Shown here piece by piece: positions 1 to 5,919 of a stretch of 10,013 nucleotides of DNA. The translations under genes and the position numbers were made by a program. This DNA is from Negativicutes bacterium (GTDB lineage: Bacteria; Bacillota; Negativicutes; SKW292), in NCBI GenBank assembly GCA_026416215.1, contig JAOAFP010000049.1:1-10013 (forward strand), in the 5' to 3' direction. Positions within the stretch are counted from its first letter, which is position 1. Every line of letters starts with the position of its first letter. The notes beneath the pieces were generated by a model. That model was not told the DNA's origin and did no database searches. It worked only from the letters and a program-made list of their open reading frames with translations.

Positions 1-9
1 CTGTGAGAC

Positions 10-86
10 GGCCCTGTGGTGTAGCGGTTTAACATGCCGCCCTGTCACGGCGGAGATCGAGGGTTCGAATCCCTTCAGGGTCGCCA
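10..86 (+). tRNA. trnD: tRNA-Asp (GTC)
   Basis: This is a complete tRNA cloverleaf with encoded CCA at 84-86. The acceptor strand 10-16 (GGCCCTG) pairs with 76-82 (CAGGGTC), with one G-T wobble. The anticodon stem CCGCC (37-41) pairs with GGCGG (49-53), and the loop carries GTC at 44-46, which reads Asp codons. The T-arm contains GGTTCGAATCC. It is the first of three tRNA genes only a few bases apart, so they are probably cut from one precursor whose promoter lies left of the window. Confidence 0.97.
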
Positions 87-90
87 TCTT

Positions 91-166
<76 letters not shown>

Positions 167-170
167 TAGT

Positions 171-245
171 GCGGAAGTAGCTCAGTGGTAGAGCATCGCC
201 TTGCCAAGGCGAGGGTCGCGAGTTCGAATCTCGTTTTCCGCTCCA
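171..245 (+). tRNA. trnG: tRNA-Gly (GCC)
   Basis: This is a complete cloverleaf with encoded CCA at 243-245. The acceptor strand GCGGAAG begins at 171 and pairs with the run ending at C241, with a G-T wobble at its inner end; the discriminator base is T242. The anticodon GCC is at 203-205, in a loop closed by CGCC/GGCG. It is the last gene of the tRNA cluster. Its CCA already belongs to the left arm of the terminator hairpin, so 3' processing must deal with a stem that starts inside the tRNA tail. Confidence 0.97.
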
Positions 246-285
246 CAAACAAAAACCTGCCTGGCGGCAGGTTTTTTGTTTGTGG
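243..285. terminator. Bidirectional rho-independent terminator of the tRNA cluster and the permease gene
   Basis: The two arms form a long, almost perfect inverted repeat. The GC-rich core CCTGCC (256-261) pairs with GGCAGG (266-271) around the loop TGGC. It is flanked by an A-run on the left and six T on the right, and the pairing continues outward to CCACAAAC (243-250) and GTTTGTGG (278-285). A T-tract follows the core on either strand, so it can end both the rightward tRNA transcript and the leftward permease transcript, whose stop codon lies nine bases away. Confidence 0.9.
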
Positions 286-293
286 TCAGCGGT

Positions 294-1679
294 TTACCGG
301 TTAAGCTTGCTGTGACGGATGCTGTAGGCGAAATATATGGCCAGGCCGAGTATGCTCCAAATCAGGAACCGCCACCAGGTCAGGGTTTCCAGCTGTGAGG
401 CCAGACCCACGCAGAGGGCGATGGCGGCCGGGGCGAAGAACCATACGTATGGGCATCGGAACTTGCGTTCAAGGTCCGGTCTGGTTTTGCGCAGGACCAG
501 AACCCCCACCGAGGTGGCAGTGAAGGCAAAGTATGTACCGATATTGGACATCTCCGCCACTTCGTCGATCGGGAAAAAGGCGGCGATAACCGCGATGAAG
601 ATGCCGGTTGCCCAGGTCACGATATGAGGGGTCCGGTATTTGCTGTGCAGTTTGCAGATTTTTTCCGGAATCAGCCCGTCGCGGGACATGGCAAAGAAAA
701 TCCTGGTCTGACCGTATAAAGTGGTGAGCAACACCGAGGTCAGCCCGGCCACTGCCCCCACCGCCACCAGGGCAGCACCAAACCGGAACCCGATTTGCTT
801 CAGGGCATAAGCCACCGGTTCGGGATTGTCTAGGGTGTCAAATTTCACAACCCCGGTCAGCAACCCGGAGACGAAAATATACAACAAGGTGCAGACCAGC
901 AGTGAACCGACCAGACCGAACGGCAGGTCGCGCTGGACGTTGCGGCATTCTTCGGCTGAAGTTGACACCGTGTCAAACCCCAGGTAGGAAAAGAACACCA
1001 CCGAGGCGCCGCTAATCACGCCGGCCCAGCCGAAGGGCAGCAGCGGGTTCCAGTTTTCCGGGTTGAATTCGCTGAATGCCAGAACAATAAACAGCAGCAC
1101 CGCGCCAACCTTGACGAACACCAGGGCGTTGTTGGTCGTGGCGCTTTCCCGCATTCCCCGCACCAGCAGGGCGGTGAGGATCAGCGTGATGGCTATGGCG
1201 GGAATGTTGATAATTCCATCGTTGGCCGGCACGTTGGCCCACCAGGCATTGACGAAATCCGTGCCGAAGGCGTTGTCGATCAGCCCCATCATGTATCCCG
1301 ACCAGCCGGCGGCTACGCTGGCCAGGCTGACCGCATACTCCAGGATCAGATTCCAGCCCACCAGCCAGGCCAGCAGTTCGCCAAGGGTGGCGTAGGCGTA
1401 AGTGTAGGAGCTGCCCGAAATCGGAACGGTGGAAGCCAGTTCGGCGTAGGCCAGTCCGGCACAGACACAGGCAAACCCGGCCAGAATGAAGGAAAACATG
1501 ATGCCCGGTCCGGCGTGAGTGGCGGCCACCACGCCGGTGACAACGAAGATGCCGGTGCCGATGGTCGAACCGATACCTAGAAATAAAAGGTCCCACTTGC
1601 CCATGGTCTTTTCCAGCCGGGGCCCCTTGGCAGTGAGCATGGTGGCCACGTCTTTGGTGCGCAACAGCTTCTGCAGCAT
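294..1679 (-). CDS. APC superfamily amino acid permease, CAT-like
   Basis: A 461-residue integral membrane transporter of the APC superfamily, closest in appearance to the bacterial CAT branch (GkApcT and YfnA type), which imports amino acids with a cation gradient. The first transmembrane segment has the glycine-rich substrate-binding break GIGSTIGTGIFVVTG (residues 35-49). Around residues 229-253 is the segment FFSYLGFDTVSTSAEE followed by RNVQRDLP, a hallmark of this branch. About twelve hydrophobic segments are visible, and the length is normal. The ATG at 1677-1679 is preceded on the minus strand by AAGGGGAG at a good distance. The gene has its own promoter (1789-1817) and ends at the bidirectional terminator. 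Substrate specificity cannot be read from the sequence; CAT relatives often take cationic amino acids, which would fit the arginine-rich polymer genes nearby, but that link is inference. Confidence 0.9.
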   Translation of the reverse strand: MLQKLLRTKDVATMLTAKGPRLEKTMGKWDLLFLGIGSTIGTGIFVVTGVVAATHAGPGIMFSFILAGFACVCAGLAYAELASTVPISGSSYTYAYATLGELLAWLVGWNLILEYAVSLASVAAGWSGYMMGLIDNAFGTDFVNAWWANVPANDGIINIPAIAITLILTALLVRGMRESATTNNALVFVKVGAVLLFIVLAFSEFNPENWNPLLPFGWAGVISGASVVFFSYLGFDTVSTSAEECRNVQRDLPFGLVGSLLVCTLLYIFVSGLLTGVVKFDTLDNPEPVAYALKQIGFRFGAALVAVGAVAGLTSVLLTTLYGQTRIFFAMSRDGLIPEKICKLHSKYRTPHIVTWATGIFIAVIAAFFPIDEVAEMSNIGTYFAFTATSVGVLVLRKTRPDLERKFRCPYVWFFAPAAIALCVGLASQLETLTWWRFLIWSILGLAIYFAYSIRHSKLNR

Positions 1680-1788
1680 GCAAATCTCCCCTTCCCTCGG
1701 AATTATCTATCAGCAAGCGGGCACAGTATTGGCTGAAGCCGGCGGCATTGCCGGTCGGCAAACTGGGCGACCGCTGAATATTAGGGAA

Positions 1789-1817
1789 ATAATGCCATAC
1801 TGCCACCGATAAGTCAA
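1789..1817 (-). promoter_or_regulatory. Sigma-A-type promoter of the permease gene
   Basis: On the minus strand, TTGACT (1812-1817) is followed after 17 bases by CATTAT (1789-1794). A TG dinucleotide one base before the -10 gives an extended -10. Transcription would start near 1782, leaving a leader of about 100 bases before the permease ATG. The -35 box overlaps the T-tract of the terminator of the upstream gene. I see no clear T-box or other known riboswitch in the leader. Confidence 0.6.
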
Positions 1818-1842
1818 TAAAAAGGGCTGCCAATGCAGCCCT
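1817..1842 (-). terminator. Rho-independent terminator of the cDPGS-like gene
   Basis: On the minus strand, AGGGCTGC (1835-1842 in plus coordinates) pairs perfectly with GCAGCCCT (1823-1830) around a four-base loop, and the transcript then runs into a T-rich tract (TTTTTATT). It lies about 70 bases past the stop codon of the cDPGS-like gene and in front of the permease promoter, so the two leftward genes are separate transcription units. Confidence 0.88.
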
Positions 1843-1910
1843 CTCCGACCGGTGTGCCGCCGTGGCCCGGGGTGGGCCCGGCGGGTTGGTTACCGGGGTA
1901 AAAACTATAT

Positions 1911-3236
1911 TTACTTGCCGAACCTGGTTGCCAGAACCCGGGCCACGGTGGGAAAACCAATTTCCTGCAGATCATATCCCACCCGGACTATCGGGCAATC
2001 GACCCGCATAACCCGGGTGATGTCAATCGGGGTGGCGGAGACGATGGCGTCGATGTCACGGTCAGCCCGGCGAATTGTGTCCTCCATGTCGCGAATCTGC
2101 TCTTCGCCATAGCCCATGGCCGGCAGTACATCGGACACCTGCTGATACTTGGCGTAGGTGTCAGCTATGCTGCCCACGGCGTATTGTTTGGCGTTGACGA
2201 TCTCAGCGGCGCCGAATTTGCGGGCAGCTACCACTCCCGCCCCGTAGGCCATGCTGCCGTGGGTCAGGGTCGGACCGTCCTCGATCACCAGCACCCGCTT
2301 GCCGCGAATTTTCTCTGGATGGTTAACGGTAACCGGCGAAGCACCGTCAATTACCACTGCCTCCGGATTGACCCTGGCAATGTTGGACCGCACCTCGTCA
2401 ATGGCCGCCCGGTCAGCCGAGTCGATCTTGTTGATGATGATCACGTCGGCCATTTTCAGGTTGGTCTCACCGGGGTGCCATGTCAGCTCATGGCCGGGAC
2501 GGTGCGGGTCGGCGACCACGATGTGGAGGTCGGTTTTATAGAAGGGGAAATCGTTGTTGCCGCCATCCCAGACGATGATGTCGGCTTCCCTTTCTGCCTC
2601 GCGGATTATCGTTTCGTAGTCAACGCCGCAGTACACGACGATCCCCTTGTCGATGTGCGGCTCAAACTCCTCGCGCTCCTCGATTGTGCAATTATGGCGG
2701 TCGAGGTCCTCATAGCTGGCAAAACGCATGCACTCCTGAGCCACCAGATCGCCGTACGGCATCGGGTGGCGGATGGCTACCACCTTGAAGCCCATGTCCT
2801 GCAATGCTTTGCAAACCGCCCGGGTGGTCTGGCTTTTGCCGGCACCGGTGCGGACAGCGCCTATCGACACCACCGGTTTGCTGGACTTGATCATCGTCGC
2901 TTTGGGCCCGATCAGGCGAAAATCAGCCCCGGCCGCCAGAACGGTCGATGCGTGGTGCATGACGTAATCGTGGGAAACGTCGCTGTAAGCAAAAACTACT
3001 TCGTCGATCTGCCGGTCGCGGATTAGGGCCACCAAATCGGCCTCATCGAAAATTTCAATGCCTTCGGGATAGTTGCGGCCGGACAGTTCAGCCGGGTAAC
3101 GGCGGCCGGCGATGTCGGGAATCTGGGTGGCGGTGAAGCATACCACCTCGTACTGGTTGTTGTCGCGGAAACAGGTGTTGAAAACGTGAAAGTCGCGCCC
3201 GGCGGCGCCCATGATCAGTACGCGGGTTTTGTTCAT
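1911..3236 (-). CDS. Cyclic 2,3-diphosphoglycerate synthetase-like P-loop protein
   Basis: A 441-residue soluble protein of the cyclic 2,3-diphosphoglycerate synthetase (cDPGS) family, also annotated as predicted GTPase COG2403. Residues 1-120 look like a nucleotide-binding fold starting with VLIMGAAGRDFHVFN. A P-loop follows, GAVRTGAGKSQTTRA (126-140). Further on are VWDGGNNDFPF (222-232), ADPHRPGHE, and an NKID-like guanine or nucleotide motif (279-282). In thermophilic methanogens the enzyme uses ATP to close 2,3-diphosphoglycerate into the cyclic compatible solute. Bacterial members are common, and to my knowledge their reaction is unproven, so the product name rests on homology. The length fits the archaeal enzymes. 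The ATG at 3234-3236 follows AAAGGAG by 11 bases, a slightly long spacing. The gene has its own promoter and terminator. Its place beside cyanophycin genes is unexplained. Confidence 0.83.
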   Translation of the reverse strand: MNKTRVLIMGAAGRDFHVFNTCFRDNNQYEVVCFTATQIPDIAGRRYPAELSGRNYPEGIEIFDEADLVALIRDRQIDEVVFAYSDVSHDYVMHHASTVLAAGADFRLIGPKATMIKSSKPVVSIGAVRTGAGKSQTTRAVCKALQDMGFKVVAIRHPMPYGDLVAQECMRFASYEDLDRHNCTIEEREEFEPHIDKGIVVYCGVDYETIIREAEREADIIVWDGGNNDFPFYKTDLHIVVADPHRPGHELTWHPGETNLKMADVIIINKIDSADRAAIDEVRSNIARVNPEAVVIDGASPVTVNHPEKIRGKRVLVIEDGPTLTHGSMAYGAGVVAARKFGAAEIVNAKQYAVGSIADTYAKYQQVSDVLPAMGYGEEQIRDMEDTIRRADRDIDAIVSATPIDITRVMRVDCPIVRVGYDLQEIGFPTVARVLATRFGK

Positions 3237-3347
3237 GTCGGGTTTTGCTCCTTTCCCTTCTGGAAGATTTACCGCAAGTTTATTGGATGTGAAAACAAGG
3301 GCAGGAATGACTTTTCAGCTCAGACCCGGGGAAATATCTTTATATAC

Positions 3348-3377
3348 ATTATACAAGGACATGTTCGCCTACGACAA
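3348..3377 (-). promoter_or_regulatory. Sigma-A-type promoter of the cDPGS-like gene
   Basis: On the minus strand there is a perfect TATAAT (3348-3353). TTGTCG (3372-3377) lies 18 bases upstream and matches the -35 consensus in four of six positions. Transcription would start near 3341, about 105 bases before the ATG. The region just downstream is AT-rich. Confidence 0.6.
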
Positions 3378-3442
3378 ACTGCGATAAGGACGGCTAATTT
3401 CAGATAAGCCGGTTGGGGGAGGCGTGGTCTGGCCGGGCCGGC

Positions 3443-3492
3443 AGTATGCACCGGTATGCGTGGGTATGCGTGGGTATGCTCGGGTATGCGTG
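3443..3492 (+). repeat. 10-bp tandem repeat, five copies
   Basis: Five head-to-tail 10-base units are present: AGTATGCACC, then GGTATGCGTG three times, with one variant GGTATGCTCG between the second and third exact copies. All five share GTATGC at the same phase. The 10-base period is close to one turn of the DNA helix, so every copy would face the same side. It could be a small protein-binding array or merely a slippage minisatellite. Confidence 0.85.
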
Positions 3493-3644
3493 GTGGCGGG
3501 AGGAGGACATAGGCAGGACGGCGGCTGATCAGCGAAAGTTGCAGGATTTTTTTGTCCGGATAGCGAACAACGCAGGTGTAAAATTTTTCCGGGACGGAGG
3601 CCGGCGGCCGTCAGGTAGCGGTGTCCGGCGGGGAAGGGGAGGCA

Positions 3645-4838
3645 GTGAGGGAAGAGCTGTTAAGGACTATCAGGGCTGAAATTGAGCGGAACCGGCCGGT
3701 ACTGACCGGGGTGGTGGAAAAGCTGTTTGCCATGCCGGAACTGAGCGGTGAGGAACGGCTGGCCTGCAGGCTGCTGAGCGGAATTTTCCGGGACGCAGGT
3801 TTCGCGGTGATAAGCCAGTTTGAAGAATGGCCGACCGCCTTTCGGGCCGAGCTGACCATCAACGGCGGCGGCCCGGCGGTGGGATTTATCTGCGAATATG
3901 ATGCCCTGCCGGACATTGGCCACGGCTGCGGTCACAACGTTATTGCCGCCATGGGGGTCGGGGCAGCACTGGGGTTGAGGGCTGCCCTGTCGGCCACCGG
4001 CCACGGCGGTCGAATCGTGGTGTTCGGCACTCCGGCCGAGGAGCAGTCAGGGGCTAAGGTGGGAATGGCGGCCCGGGGCTGGTTTGACGGGTTGGCGGCG
4101 GTAATGATGGTTCACCCCGAGAGTTACACCCACAGCAGCGGGGCGTCGCTGGCCATGGAGGCGCTGGAGTTTGCTTTCAGCGGCCGGAGCTGTCATGCTG
4201 CTTCAGCTCCGGAGAAGGGGATAAACGCCCTGGATGCCGTTCAGCTGACATTTGCCGGGATCAATGCCTTGCGCCAGCACATCCTGCCTACTGCCCGGAT
4301 TCACGGCATTGTCGCCGAGGGCGGCAAAGCCCCCAATGTCGTTCCCGACTACGCCTCCGCCCGGTTTTATGTCCGGACAACCCGCGACGCCTACCTGCGC
4401 GAGCTTAGCGAGCGGGTGAAGAACTGTGCCCGCGGGGCGGCGCTGATGACCGGCTGCCAGCTGGCCATCAGCAACTACGAGGCATCATACAGGGACATGA
4501 ACACCAACCGGACACTGAGCGACCGGTTTGACGCCAACCTGCTGGCGGCCGGTGAGCGGCTGGTCCGGCCGCCGCGCGACAGCTTCGGCTCGATCGACAT
4601 GGGGGACGTCAGTTACCGGGCCCCGGCTATCCACCCATATATTTCCATTACCGAAGATCTGCCGGTGCGTGGACACAGCCGGGATTTCGCCGCCGCCACC
4701 CTGCGGCCGCCGGCCCTGGCGGCAATGGAGCGGGCGGCAACTGCCATGGCCATGACTGGTTGGGACGTGATAAGCGATCAGCAGCTGCGGCAATCAGTGC
4801 TGGATGAATTCCGCCGGTTGCAGGAGGAGGCCGGCTGA
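3645..4838 (+). CDS. M20 family metallo-amidohydrolase, PM20D2-like dipeptidase
   Basis: A 397-residue cytosolic zinc-type hydrolase of the M20 family (catalytic domain with an inserted dimerisation domain). Visible motifs are GFICEYDALPDIGHGCGHN (metal-ligand region, residues about 80-98), GTPAEE (128-133, with the catalytic Glu), MVHPES (155-160), SCHAASAPEKGINALDA (182-198, start of the dimerisation insert) and GHSRDF (343-348, last metal ligand). The layout resembles mammalian PM20D2, which from memory cleaves beta-alanyl-Lys, -Orn and -Arg dipeptides, as well as AbgB-type hydrolases. Beta-Asp-Arg, the product of cyanophycinase, differs from beta-Ala-Arg only by a carboxylate, so this enzyme is a good candidate to finish cyanophycin breakdown (inference). 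I chose the GTG at 3645 because AGGGGAGG lies just before it; an in-frame GTG at 3621 has no comparable site. Other amide substrates remain possible. Confidence 0.88.
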   Translation: MREELLRTIRAEIERNRPVLTGVVEKLFAMPELSGEERLACRLLSGIFRDAGFAVISQFEEWPTAFRAELTINGGGPAVGFICEYDALPDIGHGCGHNVIAAMGVGAALGLRAALSATGHGGRIVVFGTPAEEQSGAKVGMAARGWFDGLAAVMMVHPESYTHSSGASLAMEALEFAFSGRSCHAASAPEKGINALDAVQLTFAGINALRQHILPTARIHGIVAEGGKAPNVVPDYASARFYVRTTRDAYLRELSERVKNCARGAALMTGCQLAISNYEASYRDMNTNRTLSDRFDANLLAAGERLVRPPRDSFGSIDMGDVSYRAPAIHPYISITEDLPVRGHSRDFAAATLRPPALAAMERAATAMAMTGWDVISDQQLRQSVLDEFRRLQEEAG

Positions 4839-4862
4839 CCGGGCGGGTGCCGGGCTGTTTCC

Positions 4863-4891
4863 TTGACAGCGCCAGGTTTTGGGCATAAAAT
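4863..4891 (+). promoter_or_regulatory. Near-consensus sigma-A promoter of the cyanophycin operon
   Basis: A perfect -35 TTGACA (4863-4868) is followed after exactly 17 bases by TAAAAT (4886-4891), five of six matches to the -10 consensus. Transcription would start near 4898, about 110 bases before the cyanophycinase ATG. It begins only 24 bases after the M20 stop codon, so the cyanophycin genes can be expressed independently of M20. Confidence 0.82.
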
Positions 4892-4901
4892 GGCGTTATT
4901 T

Positions 4902-4995
4902 GCAGGCGTCAACTGTGGTTGTCGCCGTTGTGGGTGGTGTGGGCCATAAATTCAGAACCACAGACCTGCTTGGCTTTTGCATCCTGACTTGCAAA
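4902..4995 (+). promoter_or_regulatory. Structured 5' leader of the cyanophycin operon mRNA
   Basis: Two predicted stems fill the leader. The first joins GCAGG (4902-4906) to CCTGC (4965-4969) and, inside it, CTGTGGTT (4913-4920) to AACCACAG (4956-4963), separated by an asymmetric internal loop (six bases against one) and closed by a 35-base G/T-rich apical region. The second is TTTGCA (4976-4981) with TGCAAA (4990-4995) around eight bases, ending directly at the Shine-Dalgarno run (4997-5006). No T-tract follows, so any control would act on translation or stability. It matches no riboswitch class I can name. Confidence 0.45.
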
Positions 4996-5007
4996 TGGGG
5001 GAAGGGT

Positions 5008-5919
5008 ATGCTGTTCAATTCGGTAACGGGAACCGAACGGGGCGCACTGATACTGATCGGCGGCGGCGAGGACCGCCGTCAGGAAATGACGGTGCTGCGG
5101 AAGGTGGTGTCGGTGAGCCGGGCACAGAAAATTGCCGTTATTCCCACGGCCACAAGTTATGCCCGCGAGTGCGGCGAGACCTATATCAATGCTTTCCGCC
5201 AGATCGGCGTGGACAGGGTGGTGGTGGTGGACGTCCGCTATCGCGACGAGGCTGATGACGACAGGTTCGTTTCGCAGCTGGAGGGAGCGGACTGCGTTTT
5301 TTTCACCGGCGGGGATCAGGTCCGGCTGGTGGAGATTCTGAACGAGACCAGGCTGCTGGCGGAGGTGCGGAGGATGTTTGCTGCCGGTGTGTGTATCGCC
5401 GGCACCAGTGCCGGGGCGGCGGCTGCCAGTCAGCCGATGATTTTCAGCTGGAGCGACGAGGATTTTCTGTTCACCAAAAACTGTGTGACCTACGGCGACG
5501 GGTTTGGCTTTGTCGAAAACGTGGTGGTGGACACCCATTTTATAGAACGGGGCCGGATTCCCCGCCTGTCCCAGATTCTGGCCAGCGGGGTTAGCAAAAT
5601 CGGTATCGGGGTGGCCGAGGACACGGCGGCGATTCTGTACAGCGACAACAGGCTGGAGGTAGCGGGCAGCGGGCTGATCACCATCATAACCGCCAATGGC
5701 AGGCTGTTCACCAATTATCACGACATCAGCGACGATGACCCGGTGGCGGTCGATGGTCTGAATCTGACCTTTCTGACCGAGGGCACAGTCTATGATCTGA
5801 ACCGTTGTGTTGCCGGTTTTCTGCCCCCTGACAGGAAGGGGGGCGACAAAGTGAAGGTTCCCCTCGAGAGCAGCTTCGGGTTTATACCTAAATTTACCGG
5901 TATGGGAGGATGGTCATGA
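5008..5919 (+). CDS. cphB: Cyanophycinase
   Basis: A 303-residue serine peptidase of family S51 that cuts cyanophycin (poly-Asp with Arg side chains) into beta-Asp-Arg dipeptides in the cytoplasm. Motifs are LIGGGED (16-22), FFTGGDQ (98-104), the nucleophile elbow GTSAGA with Ser134, DTHFIERGR with His177, and GVAEDTA with Glu204. The spacing of Ser134, His177 and Glu204 matches the Ser132/His174/Glu201 triad I recall for Synechocystis CphB. There is no signal peptide, which fits the intracellular form. I start at the ATG at 5008, which has the purine run GGGGGAAGGG just upstream; the longer frame to a TTG at 4879 would run into the promoter. The stop overlaps the next start as ATGA, so translation of the first synthetase is probably coupled to this gene. 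Confidence 0.95.
   Translation: MLFNSVTGTERGALILIGGGEDRRQEMTVLRKVVSVSRAQKIAVIPTATSYARECGETYINAFRQIGVDRVVVVDVRYRDEADDDRFVSQLEGADCVFFTGGDQVRLVEILNETRLLAEVRRMFAAGVCIAGTSAGAAAASQPMIFSWSDEDFLFTKNCVTYGDGFGFVENVVVDTHFIERGRIPRLSQILASGVSKIGIGVAEDTAAILYSDNRLEVAGSGLITIITANGRLFTNYHDISDDDPVAVDGLNLTFLTEGTVYDLNRCVAGFLPPDRKGGDKVKVPLESSFGFIPKFTGMGGWS

Larger units (their letters stand above)
3237..3644. other. Divergent intergenic region without a convincing gene
   Basis: This 408-base stretch separates the leftward cDPGS-like gene from the rightward M20 gene. It holds the Shine-Dalgarno and promoter of the leftward gene, an AT-rich patch around 3331-3356, a 10-bp tandem repeat (3443-3492) in otherwise GC-rich DNA, and a possible -10 (TAAAAT, 3579-3584) for the rightward gene without a convincing -35. 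Open frames crossing it have no good ribosome-binding site and repetitive, low-complexity translations, so I do not call a gene here. Confidence 0.6.

Noticed and set aside
1775..1782. TGAATATT resembling half of an arginine-repressor box near the permease transcription start
   Set aside because: Only a half-site is present and the second half does not match, so it gives no real support for ArgR/AhrC control.
1012..1833. A 273-codon leftward frame overlapping the permease
   Set aside because: It is a shadow frame of the permease with His/Arg-rich low-complexity translation and covers the permease promoter. The other frame is an obvious membrane transporter.
1860..1885. GGCCC with GGGCC hairpin downstream of the cDPGS-like stop
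   Set aside because: It has no T-tract on the transcribed strand, and a much better terminator lies just beyond it at 1817-1842.
3579..3584. Possible -10 box (TAAAAT) for the M20 gene
   Set aside because: The only -35-like sequence (TTGTCC, 3552-3557) is 21 bases away, too far for a normal sigma-A promoter, so I do not call a promoter.
3413..3679. An 88-codon rightward open frame across the tandem repeat
   Set aside because: It lacks a credible ribosome-binding site, its translation is low-complexity from the 10-bp repeat, and it overlaps the start of the well-supported M20 gene in another frame.
4831..4860. Weak inverted repeat after the M20 stop (CCGGC with GCCGG, then CTGTTT)
   Set aside because: The stem is only about five base pairs with a long loop and no real T-tract, which is expected by chance in this GC-rich DNA.
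4879..5007. N-terminal extension of cyanophycinase from a TTG at 4879
   Set aside because: It would place the start inside the promoter and add 43 residues absent from the family. The ATG at 5008 has a ribosome-binding site and fits the usual length.
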